NCBI GenBank assembly: GCA_022605955.1
Contig: JAKCOZ010000239.1
Coordinates: 186,001-250,000, forward strand
DNA: 64,000 nucleotides
Direction of reading: 5' to 3'
Source: Rallus limicola
Lineage: Eukaryota; Chordata; Aves; Gruiformes; Rallidae
Shown here: positions 36,801 to 49,364 of the stretch, one piece after another
Position numbering within the stretch: position 1 is the first letter of the stretch
Layout of the letters: every line of letters begins with the position of its first letter
The notes under the pieces: model-generated
Databases searched by the model: none
What the model saw: the letters and a program-made list of their open reading frames with translations, nothing else
Told to the model about the DNA's origin: nothing
Program-made: the position numbers and the translations under genes

Positions 36801-37450
36801 AGCAGACTGCAGTTCAAAACATGCTAAACGTCCAGCAATAACTCCCAAAGTAAAGAAGCTAGGACTGAAAGGCATAGCTTGTCTGAAACCTCCTAACAGG
36901 ACACACAAGCAGACCCTGTCACTTTGGCTCTCAGCCTTTTCCTTTGCCTGGAAAGAGGGAACATGCCTGGAACCTCCTACGGTGCTTTTCTCGGCCCTAG
37001 CAGACTGCAGTTCAAAACATGCTAAACGTCCAGCAATAACTCCCAAAGTAAAGAAGCTAGGCATGAAAGGCATAGCTTGTCTGAAACCTCCTAACAGGAC
37101 ACACAAGCAGACTCTGTCACTTTGGCTCTCAGCCTTTTCCTTTGCCTGGAAAGAGGGAACATGCCTGGAACCTCCTACGGTGCTTTTCTCGGCCCTAGCA
37201 GACTGCAGTTCAAAACATGCTAAACGTCCAGCAATAACTCCCAAAGTAAAGAAGCTAGGACTGAAAGGCATAGCTTGTCTGAAACCTCCTAACAGGACAC
37301 ACAAGCAGACCCTGTCACTTTGGCTCTCAGCCTTTTCCTTTGCCTGGAAAGAGGGAACATGCCTGGAACCTCCTACGGTGCTTTTCTCGGCCCTAGCAGA
37401 CTGCAGTTCAAAACATGCTAAACGTCCAGCAATAACTCCCAAAGTAAAGA
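33900..37450 (+). repeat. Long duplication, copy 2 (one monomer shorter)
   Basis: It repeats the monomer order of 24.0-27.75 kb, including AAACTTGC (35433), TTGCATGG (35561) and GAAGGGCATA (36273), then ends near 37.46 kb where a CTGACC/GGAAACTCC monomer replaces the expected class. Private changes here are GGAAGATCC (about 34396) and AAACATCC in the sense GAAACATCCTAAC (about 36292). It keeps CAG where copy 1 has the TAG at 27010. Confidence 0.86.
34866..34990 (+). repeat. Hybrid monomer at a one-monomer deletion breakpoint
   Basis: This monomer joins CTAGGCATG (left half) to AAGCTGACC (right half). It is the only copy where I saw that pair; elsewhere CTGACC goes with ACTG, ATTG or CCTG. 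In the duplicate at 24.97-25.24 kb the two halves belong to two consecutive monomers (CATG with CAGACC, then ACTG with CTGACC). Offset between the duplicates drops from 9900 to 9702 across this point. The simplest reading is an in-register exchange between neighbouring monomers, with the crossover between the CATG site and the CTGACC site. Confidence 0.85.
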
Positions 37451-40369
37451 AGCTAGGACTGAAAGGCATAGCTTGTCTGAAACCTCCTAACAGGACACAC
37501 AAGCTGACCCTGTCACTTTGGCTCTCAGCCTTTTCCTTTGCCTGGAAAGAGGGAACATGCCTGGAAACTCCTACGGTGCTTTTCTCGGCCCTAGCAGACT
37601 GCAGTTCAAAACATGCTAAACGTCCAGCAATAACTCCCAAAGTAAAGAAGCTAGGCATGAAAGGCATAGCTTGTCTGAAACCTCCTAACAGGACACACAA
37701 GCAGACCCTGTCACTTTGGCTCTCAGCCTTTTCCTTTGCCTGGAAAGAGGGAACATGCCTGGAACCTCCTACGGTGCTTTTCTCGGCCCTAGCAGACTGC
37801 AGTTCAAAACATGCTAAACGTCCAGCAATAACTCCCAAAGTAAAGAAGCTAGGCATGAAAGGCATAGCTTGTCTGAAACCTCCTAACAGGACACACAAGC
37901 AGACCCTGTCACTTTGGCTCTCAGCCTTTTCCTTTGCCTGGAAAGAGGGAACATGCCTGGAAGCTCCTACGGTGCTTTTCTCGGCCCTAGCAGACTGCAG
38001 TTCAAAACATGCTAAACGTCCAGCAATAACTCCCAAAGTAAAGAAGCTAGGACTGAAAGGCATAGCTTGTCTGAAACCTCCTAACAGGACACACAAGCAG
38101 ACCCTGTCACTTTGGCTCTCAGCCTTTTCCTTTGCCTGGAAAGAGGGAACATGCCTGGAACCTCCTACGGTGCTTTTCTCGGCCCTAGCAGACTGCAGTT
38201 CAAAACATGCTAAACGTCCAGCAATAACTCCCAAAGTAAAGAAGCTAGGACTGAAAGGCATAGCTTGTCTGAAACCTCCTAACAGGACACACAAGCAGAC
38301 CCTGTCACTTTGGCTCTCAGCCTTTTCCTTTGCCTGGAAAGAGGGAACATGCCTGGAAGCTCCTACGGTGCTTTTCTCGGCCCTAGCAGACTGCAGTTCA
38401 AAACATGCTAAACGTCCAGCAATAACTCCCAAAGTAAAGAAGCTAGGCATGAAAGGCATAGCTTGTCTGAAACCTCCTAACAGGACACACAAGCAGACCC
38501 TGTCACTTTGGCTCTCAGCCTTTTCCTTTGCCTGGAAAGAAGGAACATACCTGCTACCTCCTACAGTGCTTTTCTCGGCCCTAGCAGACTGCAGTTCAAA
38601 ACATGCTAAATGTCCAGCAATAACTCCCAAAGTAAAGAAGCTAGGACTGAAAGGCATAGCTTGTCTGAAACCTCCTAACAGGACACACAAGCAGACCCTG
38701 TCACTTTGGCTCTCAGCCTTTTCCTTTGCCTGGAAAGAGGGAACATGCCTGGAACCTCCTACGGTGCTTTTCTCGGCCCTAGCAGACTGCAGTTCAAAAC
38801 ATGCTAAACGTCCAGCAATAACTCCCAAAGTCAAGAAGCTAGGCATGAAAGGCATAGCTTGTCTGAAACCTCCTAACAGGACACACAAGCAGACCCTGTC
38901 ACTTTGGCTCTCAGCCTTTTCCTTTGCCTGGAAAGAGGGAACATGCCTGCTACCTCCTACAGTGCTTTTCTCGGCCCTAGCAGACTGCAGTTCAAAACAT
39001 GCTAAACGTCCAGCAATAACTCCCAAAGTAAAGAAGCTAGGACTGAAAGGCATAGCTTGTCTGAAACCTCCTAACAGGACACACAAGCAGACCCTGTCAC
39101 TTTGGCTCTCAGCCTTTTCCTTTGCCTGGAAAGAAGGAACATACCTGCTACCTCCTACAGTGCTTTTCTCGGCCCTAGCAGACTGCAGTTCAAAACATGC
39201 TAAACGTCCAGCAATAACTCCCAAAGTAAAGAAGCTAGGACTGAAAGGCATAGCTTGTCTGAAACCTCCTAACAGGACACACAAGCTGACCCTGTCACTT
39301 TGGCTCTCAGCCTTTTCCTTTGCCTGGAAAGAGGGAACATGCCTGGAACCTCCTACGGTGCTTTTCTCGGCCCTAGCAGACTGCAGTTCAAAACATGCTA
39401 AACGTCCAGCAATAACTCCCAAAGTAAAGAAGCTAGGATTGAAAGGCATAGCTTGTCTGAAACCTCCTAACAGGACACACAAGCAGACCCTGTCACTTTG
39501 GCTCTCAGCCTTTTCCTTTGCCTGGAAAGAGGGAACATGCCTGGAAGCTCCTACGGTGCTTTTCTCGGCCCTAGCAGACTGCAGTTCAAAACATGCTAAA
39601 CGTCCAGCAATAACTCCCAAAGTAAAGAAGCTAGGCATGAAAGGCATAGCTTGTCTGAAACCTCCTAACAGGACACACAAGCAGACCCTGTCACTTTGGC
39701 TCTCAGCCTTTTCCTTTGCCTGGAAAGAGGGAACATGCCTGGAACCTCCTACGGTGCTTTTCTCGGCCCTAGCAGACTGCAGTTCAAAACATGCTAAACG
39801 TCCAGCAATAACTCCCAAAGTAAAGAAGCTAGGATTGAAAGGCATAGCTTGTCTGAAACCTCCTAACAGGACACACAAGCAGACCCTGTCACTTTGGCTC
39901 TCAGCCTTTTCCTTTGCCTGGAAAGAGGGAACATGCCTGGAAGCTCCTACGGTGCTTTTCTCGGCCCTAGCAGACTGCAGTTCAAAACATGCTAAACGTC
40001 CAGCAATAACTCCCAAAGTAAAGAAGCTAGGCATGAAAGGCATAGCTTGTCTGAAACCTCCTAACAGGACACACAAGCAGACCCTGTCACTTTGGCTCTC
40101 AGCCTTTTCCTTTGCCTGGAAAGAGGGAACATGCCTGGAACCTCCTACGGTGCTTTTCTCGGCCCTAGCAGACTGCAGTTCAAAACATGCTAAACGTCCA
40201 GCAATAACTCCCAAAGTAAAGAAGCTAGGACTGAAAGGCATAGCTTGTCTGAAACCTCCTAACAGGACACACAAGCAGACCCTGTCACTTTGGCTCTCAG
40301 CCTTTTCCTTTGCCTGGAAAGAGGGAACATGCCTGGAACCTCCTACGGTGCTTTTCTCGGCCCTAGCAG

Positions 40370-40935
40370 ACTGCAGTTCAAAACATGCTAAACGTCCAGC
40401 AATAACTCCCAAAGTAAAGAAGCTAGGACTGAAAGGCATAGCTTGTCTGAAACCTCCTAACAGGACACACAAGCTGACCCTGTCACTTTGGCTCTCAGCC
40501 TTTTCCTTTGCCTGGAAAGAGGGAACATGCCTGGAACCTCCTACGGTGCTTTTCTCGGCCCTAGCAGACTGCAGTTCAAAACATGCTAAACGTCCAGCAA
40601 TAACTCCCAAAGTAAAGAAGCTAGGACTGAAAGGCATAGCTTGTCTGAAACCTCCTAACAGGACACACAAGCTGACCCTGTCACTTTGGCTCTCAGCCTT
40701 TTCCTTTGCCTGGAAAGAGGGAACATGCCTGGAACCTCCTACGGTGCTTTTCTCGGCCCTAGCAGACTGCAGTTCAAAACATGCTAAACGTCCAGCAATA
40801 ACTCCCAAATTAAAGAAGCTAGGACTGAAAGGCATAGCTTGTCTGAAACCTCCTAACAGGACACACAAGCTGACCCTGTCACTTTGGCTCTCAGCCTTTT
40901 CCTTTGCCTGGAAAGAGGGAACATGCCTGGAAGCT
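40370..40935 (+). repeat. Run of three consecutive CTGACC-class monomers
   Basis: Three adjacent monomers all have ACTG and AAGCTGACC (around 40450, 40648 and 40867). The third has a private AAATTAAAG change (about 40808). Similar runs of two or three occur at about 25.2-25.65, 34.93-35.33, 41.65-41.88 and 42.65-42.88 kb. This looks like local single-monomer expansion of one class. Confidence 0.7.
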
Positions 40936-43299
40936 CCTACGGTGCTTTTCTCGGCCCTAGCAGACTGCAGTTCAAAACATGCTAAACGTCCAGCAATAAC
41001 TCCCAAAGTAAAGAAGCTAGACATGAAAGGCATAGCTTGTCTGAAACCTCCTAACAGGACACACAAGCAGACCCTGTCACTTTGGCTCTCAGCCTTTTCC
41101 TTTGCCTGGAAAGAGGGAACATGCCTGGAAGCTCCTACGGTGCTTTTCTCGGCCCTAGCAGACTGCAGTTCAAAACATGCTAAACGTCCAGCAATAACTC
41201 CCAAAGTAAAGAAGCTAGGACTGAAAGGCATAGCTTGTCTGAAACCTCCTAACAGGACACACAAGCAGACCCTGTCACTTTGGCTCTCAGCCTTTTCCTT
41301 TGCATGGAAAGAGGGAACATGCCTGGAACCTCCTACGGTGCTTTTCTCGGCCCTAGCAGACTGCAGTTCAAAACATGCTAAACGTCCAGCAATAACTCCC
41401 AAAGTAAAGAAGCTAGGACTGAAAGGCATAGCTTGTCTGAAACCTCCTAACAGGACACACAAGCAGACCCTGTCACTTTGGCTCTCAGCCTTTTCCTTTG
41501 CCTGGAAAGAGGGAACATGCCTGGAACCTCCTACGGTGCTTTTCTCGGCCCTAGCAGACTGCAGTTCAAAACATGCTAAACGTCCAGCAATAACTCCCAA
41601 AGTAAAGAAGCTAGGACTGAAAGGCATAGCTTGTCTGAAACCTCCTAACAGGACACACAAGCTGACCCTGTCACTTTGGCTCTCAGCCTTTTCCTTTGCC
41701 TGGAAAGAGGGAACATGCCTGGAACCTCCTACGGTGCTTTTCTCGGCCCTAGCAGACTGCAGTTCAAAACATGCTAAACGTCCAGCAATAACTCCCAAAG
41801 TAAAGAAGCTAGGACTGAAAGGCATAGCTTGTCTGAAACCTCCTAACAGGACACACAAGCTGACCCTGTCACTTTGGCTCTCAGCCTTTTCCTTTGCCTG
41901 GAAAGAGGGAACATGCCTGGAACCTCCTACGGTGCTTTTCTCGGCCCTAGCAGACTGCAGTTCAAAACATGCTAAACGTCCAGCAATAACTCCCAAAGTA
42001 AAGAAGCTAGGACTGAAAGGCATAGCTTGTCTGAAACCTCCTAACAGGACACACAAGCAGACCCTGTCACTTTGGCTCTCAGCCTTTTCCTTTGCCTGGA
42101 AAGAGGGAACATGCCTGGAACCTCCTACGGTGCTTTTCTCGGCCCTAGCAGACTGCAGTTCAAAACATGCTAAACGTCCAGCAATAACTCCCAAAGTAAA
42201 GAAGCTAGGCATGAAAGGCATAGCTTGTCTGAAACCTCCTAACAGGACACACAAGCAGACTCTGTCACTTTGGCTCTCAGCCTTTTCCTTTGCCTGGAAA
42301 GAGGGAACATGCCTGGAACCTCCTACAGTGCTTTTCTCGGCCCTAGCAGACTGCAGTTCAAAACATGCTAAACGTCCAGCAATAACTCCCAAAGTAAAGA
42401 AGCTAGGACTGAAAGGCATAGCTTGTCTGAAACCTCCTAACAGGACACACAAGCAGACCCTGTCACTTTGGCTCTCAGCCTTTTCCTTTGCCTGGAAAGA
42501 GGGAACATGCCTGGAACCTCCTACGGTGCTTTTCTCGGCCCTAGCAGACTGCAGTTCAAAACATGCTAAACGTCCAGCAATAACTCCCAAAGTAAAGAAG
42601 CTAGGACTGAAAGGCATAGCTTGTCTGAAACCTCCTAACAGGACACACAAGCTGACCCTGTCACTTTGGCTCTCAGCCTTTTCCTTTGCCTGGAAAGAGG
42701 GAACATGCCTGGAAGCTCCTACGGTGCTTTTCTCGGCCCTAGCAGACTGCAGTTCAAAACATGCTAAACGTCCAGCAATAACTCCCAAAGTAAAGAAGCT
42801 AGGACTGAAAGGCATAGCTTGTCTGAAACCTCCTAACAGGACACACAAGCTGACCCTGTCACTTTGGCTCTCAGCCTTTTCCTTTGCCTGGAAAGAGGGA
42901 ACATGCCTGGAACCTCCTACGGTGCTTTTCTCGGCCCTAGCAGACTGCAGTTCAAAACATGCTAAACGTCCAGCAATAACTCCCAAAGTAAAGAAGCTAG
43001 GACTGAAAGGCATAGCTTGTCTGAAACCTCCTAACAGGACACACAAGCAGACCCTGTCACTTTGGCTCTCAGCCTTTTCCTTTGCCTGGAAAGAGGGAAC
43101 ATGCCTGGAAGCTCCTACGGTGCTTTTCTCGGCCCTAGCAGACTGCAGTTCAAAACATGCTAAACGTCCAGCAATAACTCCCAAAGTAAAGAAGCTAGGC
43201 ATGAAAGGCATAGCTTGTCTGAAACCTCCTAACAGGACACACAAGCAGACCCTGTCACTTTGGCTCTCAGCCTTTTCCTTTGCCTGGAAAGAAGGAACA

Positions 43300-45120
43300 T
43301 ACCTGCTACCTCCTACAGTGCTTTTCTCGGCCCTAGCAGACTGCAGTTCAAAACATGCTAAACGTCCAGCAATAACTCCCAAAGTAAAGAAGCTAGGACG
43401 AAAAGGCATAGCTTGTCTGAAACCTCCTAACAGGACACACAAGCAGACCCTGTCACTTTGGCTCTCAGCCTTTTCCTTTGCCTGGAAAGAGGGAACATGC
43501 CTGGAACCTCCTACGGTGCTTTTCTCGGCCCTAGCAGACTGCAGTTCAAAACATGCTAAACGTCCAGCAATAACTCCCAAAGTAAAGAAGCTAGGACTGA
43601 AAGGCATAGCTTGTCTGAAACCTCCTAACAGGACACACAAGCAGACCCTGTCACTTTGGCTCTCAGCCTTTTCCTTTGCCTGGAAAGAGGGAACATGCCT
43701 GGAACCTCCTACGGTGCTTTTCTCGGCCCTAGCAGACTGCAGTTCAAAACATGCTAAACGTCCAGCAATAACTCCCAAAGTAAAGAAGCTAGGCATGAAA
43801 GGCATAGCTTCTCTGAAACCTCCTAACAGGACACACAAGCAGACCCTGTCACTTTGGCTCTCAGCCTTTTCCTTTGCCTGGAAAGAAGGAACATACCTGC
43901 TACCTCCTACAGTGCTTTTCTCGGCCCTAGCAGACTGCAGTTCAAAACATGCTAAACGTCCAGCAATAACTCCCAAAGTAAAGAAGCTAGGACTGAAAGG
44001 CATAGCTTGTCTGAAACCTCCTAACAGGACACACAAGCAGACCCTGTCACTTTGGCTCTCAGCCTTTTCCTTTGCCTGGAAAGAGGGAACATGCCTGGAA
44101 CCTCCTACGGTGCTTTTCTCGGCCCTAGCAGACTGCAGTTCAAAACATGCTAAACGTCCAGCAATAACTCCCAAAGTAAAGAAGCTAGGACTGAAAGGCA
44201 TAGCTTGTCTGAAACCTCCTAACAGGACACACAAGCAGACCCTGTCACTTTGGCTCTCAGCCTTTTCCTTTGCCTGGAAAGAGGGAACATGCCTGGAAGC
44301 TCCTACGGTGCTTTTCTCGGCCCTAGCAGACTGCAGTTCAAAACATGGTAAACGTCCAGCAATAACTCCCAAAGTAAAGAAGCTAGGACGGAAAGGCATA
44401 GCTTGTCTGAAACCTCCTAACAGGACACACAAGCAGACCCTGTCACTTTGGCTCTCAGCCTTTTCCTTTGCATGGAAAGAGGGAACATGCCTGGAACCTC
44501 CTACGGTGCTTTTCTCGGCCCTAGCAGACTGCAGTTCAAAACATGCTAAACGTCCACCAATAACTCCCAAAGTAAAGAAGCTAGGACTGAAAGGCATAGC
44601 TTGTCTGAAACCTCCTAACAGGACACACAAGCAGACCCTGTCACTTTGGCTCTCAGCCTTTTCCTTTGCCTGGAAAGAGGGAACATGCCTGGAAGCTCCT
44701 ACGGTGCTTTTCTCGGCCCTAGCAGACTGCAGTTCAAAACATGCTAAACGTCCAGCAATAACTCCCAAAGTAAAGAAGCTAGGCATGAAAGGCATAGCTT
44801 GTCTGAAACCTCCTAACAGGACACACAAGCAGACCCTGTCACTTTGGCTCTCAGCCTTTTCCTTTGCCTGGAAAGAAGGAACATGCCTGGAACCTCCTAC
44901 AGTGCTTTTCTCGGCCCTAGCAGACTGCAGTTCAAAACATGCTAAACGTCCAGCAATAACTCCCAAAGTAAAGAAGCTAGGACTGAAAGGCATAGCTTGT
45001 CTGAAACCTCCTAACAGGACACACAAGCAGACCCTGTCACTTTGGCTCTCAGCCTTTTCCTTTGCCTGGAAAGAAGGAACATACCTGCTACCTCCTACAG
45101 TGCTTTTCTCGGCCCTAGCA
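43300..45120 (+). repeat. 20-monomer-spaced duplication, left copy
   Basis: Markers match 47.3-49.1 kb at an offset of 3960 bases (20 monomers): the AAGAAGG monomer at about 43885/47845, CTAGGACGG at 44384/48344 and CGTCCACCAATAAC at 44551/48511. A monomer near the end (44871-44905) is a class hybrid. The following TTATAA marker is 21 monomers from its counterpart, so the right copy gained one monomer between 48.7 and 49.36 kb. Confidence 0.82.
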
Positions 45121-45206
45121 GACTGCAGTTCAAAACATGCTAAACGTCCAGCAATAACTCCCAAAGTAAAGAAGCTAGGACTGAAAGGCATAGCTTGTCT
45201 GAAACC

Positions 45207-47280
45207 TTATAACAGGACACACAAGCAGACCCTGTCACTTTGGCTCTCAGCCTTTTCCTTTGCCTGGAAAGAGGGAACATGCCTGGAACCTCCTACGGTG
45301 CTTTTCTCGGCCCTAGCAGACTGCAGTTCAAAACATGCTAAACGTCCAGCAATAACTCCCAAAGTAAAGAAGCTAGGACTGAAAGGCATAGCTTGTCTGA
45401 AACCTCCTAACAGGACACACAAGCAGACCCTGTCACTTTGGCTCTCAGCCTTTTCCTTTGTCTGGATAGAGGGAACATGCCTGGAACCTCCTACGGTGCT
45501 CTTATCGGCCCTAGCAGACTGCAGATCAAAACATGCTAAACGTCCAGCAATAACTCCCAAAGTAAAGAAGCTAGGACTGAAAGGCATAGCTTGTCTGAAA
45601 CCTCCTAACAGGACACACAAGCAGACCCTGTCACTTTGGCTCTCAGCCTTTTCCTTTGCCTGGAAAGAGGGAACATGCCTGGAACCTCCTACGGTGCTTT
45701 TCTCGGCCCTAGCAGACTGCAGTTCAAAACATGCTAAACGTCCAGCAATAACTCCCAAAGTAAAGAAGCTAGGATTGAAAGGCATAGCTTGTCTGAAACC
45801 TCCTAACAGGACACACAAGCAGACCCTGTCACTTTGGCTCTCAGCCTTTTCCTTTGCCTGGAAAGAGGGAACATGCCTGGAAGCTCCTACGGTGCTTTTC
45901 TCGGCCCTAGCAGACTGCAGTTCAAAACATGCTAAACGTCCAGCAATAACTCCCAAAGTAAAGAAGCTAGGCATGAAAGGCATAGCTTGTCTGAAACTTC
46001 CTAACAGGACACACAAGCAGACCCTGTCACTTTGGCTCTCAGCCTTTTCCTTTGCCTGGAAAGAGGGAACATGCCTGGAACCTCCTACGGTGCTTTTCTC
46101 GGCCCTAGCAGACTGCAGTTCAAAACATGCTAAACGTCCAGCAATAACTCCCAAAGTAAAGAAGCTAGGCATGAAAGGCATAGCTTGTCTGAAACCTCCT
46201 AACAGGACACACAAGCAGACCCTGTCACTTTGGCTCTCAGCCTTTTCCTTTGCCTGGAAAGAGGGAACATGCCTGGAACCTCCTACGGTGCTTTTCTCGG
46301 CCCTAGCAGACTGCAGTTCAAAACATGCTAAACGTCCAGCAATAACTCCCAAAGTAAAGAAGCTAGGATTGAAAGGCATAGCTTGTCTGAAACCTCCTAA
46401 CAGGACACACAAGCAGACCCTGTCACTTTGGCTCTCAGCCTTTTCCTTTGCCTGGAAAGAGGGAACATGCCTGGAACCTCCTACGGTGCTTTTCTCGGCC
46501 CTAGCAGACTGCAGTTCAAAACATGCTAAACGTCCAGCAATAACTCCCAAAGTAAAGAAGCTAGGCATGAAAGGCATAGCTTGTCTGAAACCTCCTAACA
46601 GGACACACAAGCAGACCCTGTCACTTTGGCTCTCAGCCTTTTCCTTTGCCTGGAAAGAGGGAACATGCCTGGAACCTCCTACGGTGCTTTTCTCGGCCCT
46701 AGAATACTGCAGTTCAAAACATGCTAAACGTCCAGCAATAACTCCCAAAGTAAAGAAGCTAGGCATGAAAGGCATAGCTTGTCTGAAACCTCCTAACAGG
46801 ACACACAAGCAGACCCTGTCACTTTGGCTCTCAGCCTTTTCCTTTGCCTGGAAAGAGGGAACATGCCTGGAAGCTCCTACGGTGCTTTTCTCGGCCCTAG
46901 CAGACTGCAGTTTAAAACATGCTAAACGTCCAGCAATAACTCCCAAAGTAAAGAAGTTAGGCATGAAAGGCATAGCTTGTCTGAAACCTCCTAACAGGAC
47001 ACACAAGCAGACCCTGTCACTTTGGCTCTCAGCCTTTTCCTTTGCCTGGAAAGAAGGAACATACCTGCTACCTCCTACAGTGCTTTTCTCGGCCCTAGCA
47101 GACTGCAGTTCAAAACATGCTAAACGTCCAGCAATAACTCCCAAAGTAAAGAAGCTAGGACTGAAAGGCATAGCTTGTCTGAAACCTCCTAACAGGACAC
47201 CCAAGCAGACCCTGTCACTTTGGCTCTCAGCCTTTTCCTTTGCCTGGAAAGAAGGAACATACCTGCTACCTCCTACAGTG
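45207..47280 (+). repeat. Expanded B-type block (about 11 monomers)
   Basis: It starts at TTATAA and has the B-block signature in its second monomer: TTTGTCTGGATAGAGG (about 45459), TTATCGG and CAGATCAAAAC (about 45520). It ends with AAGTTAGG (about 46953) and CACCCAAG (about 47199). The standard B block (49365, 53919, 58869) is 8 monomers long; this one has about 3 extra in the middle. It also has private CCTAGAATACTGC (about 46699) and TGCTCTTATCGG changes. It is not followed by a C block, so it looks like an ancestral or degraded relative of the regular array to its right. Confidence 0.78.
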
Positions 47281-47299
47281 CTTTTCTCGGCCCTAGCAG

Positions 47300-49100
47300 A
47301 CTGCAGTTCAAAACATGCTAAACGTCCAGCAATAACTCCCAAAGTAAAGAAGCTAGGACTGAAAGGCATAGCTTGTCTGAAACCTCCTAACAGGACACAC
47401 AAGCAGACCCTGTCACTTTGGCTCTCAGCCTTTTCCTTTGCCTGGAAAGAGGGAACATGCCTGGAACCTCCTACGGTGCTTTTCTCGGCCCTAGCAGACT
47501 GCAGTTCAAAACATGCTAAACGTCCAGCAATAACTCCCAAAGTAAAGAAGCTAGGACTGAAAGGCATAGCTTGTCTGAAACCTCCTAACAGGACACACAA
47601 GCAGACCCTGTCACTTTGGCTCTCAGCCTTTTCCTTTGCCTGGAAAGAGGGAACATGCCTGGAACCTCCTACGGTGCTTTTCTCGGCCCTAGCAGACTGC
47701 AGTTCAAAACATGCTAAACGTCCAGCAATAACTCCCAAAGTAAAGAAGCTAGGCATGAAAGGCATAGCTTGTCTGAAACCTCCTAACAGGACACACAAGC
47801 AGACCCTGTCACTTTGGCTCTCAGCCTTTTCCTTTGCCTGGAAAGAAGGAACATACCTGCTACCTCCTACAGTGCTTTTCTCGGCCCTAGCAGACTGCAG
47901 TTCAAAACATGCTAAACGTCCAGCAATAACTCCCAAAGTAAAGAAGCTAGGACTGAAAGGCATAGCTTGTCTGAAACCTCCTAACAGGACACACAAGCAG
48001 ACCCTGTCACTTTGGCTCTCAGCCTTTTCCTTTGCCTGGAAAGAGGGAACATGCCTGGAACCTCCTACGGTGCTTTTCTCGGCCCTAGCAGACTGCAGTT
48101 CAAAACATGCTAAACGTCCAGCAATAACTCCCAAAGTAAAGAAGCTAGGACTGAAAGGCATAGCTTGTCTGAAACCTCCTAACAGGACACACAAGCAGAC
48201 CCTGTCACTTTGGCTCTCAGCCTTTTCCTTTGCCTGGAAAGAGGGAACATGCCTGGAACCTCCTACGGTGCTTTTCTCGGCCCTAGCAGACTGCAGTTCA
48301 AAACATGCTAAACGTCCAGCAATAACTCCCAAAGTAAAGAAGCTAGGACGGAAAGGCATAGCTTGTCTGAAACCTCCTAACAGGACACACAAGCAGACCC
48401 TGTCACTTTGGCTCTCAGCCTTTTCCTTTGCCTGGAAAGAGGGAACATGCCTGGAAGCTCCTACGGTGCTTTTCTCGGCCCTAGCAGACTGCAGTTCAAA
48501 ACATGCTAAACGTCCACCAATAACTCCCAAAGTAAAGAAGCTAGGACTGAAAGGCATAGCTTGTCTGAAACCTCCTAACAGGACACACAAGCAGACCCTG
48601 TCACTTTGGCTCTCAGCCTTTTCCTTTGCCTGGAAAGAGGGAACATGCCTGGAAGCTCCTACGGTGCTTTTCTCGGCCCTAGCAGACTGCAGTTCAAAAC
48701 ATGCTAAACGTCCAGCAATAACTCCCAAAGTAAAGAAGCTAGGCATGAAAGGCATAGCTTGTCTGAAACCTCCTAACAGGACACACAAGCAGACCCTGTC
48801 ACTTTGGCTCTCAGCCTTTTCCTTTGCCTGGAAAGAAGGAACATACCTGCTACCTCCTACAGTGCTTTTCTCGGCCCTAGCAGACTGCAGTTCAAAACAT
48901 GCTAAACGTCCAGCAATAACTCCCAAAGTAAAGAAGCTAGGACTGAAAGGCATAGCTTGTCTGAAACCTCCTAACAGGACACACAAGCAGACCCTGTCAC
49001 TTTGGCTCTCAGCCTTTTCCTTTGCCTGGAAAGAGGGAACATGCCTGGAACCTCCTACGGTGCTTTTCTCGGCCCTAGCAGACTGCAGTTCAAAACATGC
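47300..49100 (+). repeat. 20-monomer-spaced duplication, right copy
   Basis: This is the counterpart of 43.3-45.1 kb at +3960 bases, with shared CTAGGACGG (48344) and CCACCAATAAC (48515). The left copy's neighbouring private changes (CTAGGACGAAAAGG at about 43395, AGCTTCTCTG at about 43806, AACATGGTAAAC at about 44342) are absent here. Confidence 0.82.
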
Positions 49101-49364
49101 TAAACGTCCAGCAATAACTCCCAAAGTAAAGAAGCTAGGCATGAAAGGCATAGCTTGTCTGAAACCTCCTAACAGGACACACAAGCAGACCCTGTCACTT
49201 TGGCTCTCAGCCTTTTCCTTTGCCTGGAAAGAAGGAACATACCTGCTACCTCCTACAGTGCTTTTCTCGGCCCTAGCAGACTGCAGTTCAAAACATGCTA
49301 AACGTCCAGCAATAACTCCCAAAGTAAAGAAGCTAGGACTGAAAGGCATAGCTTGTCTGAAACC

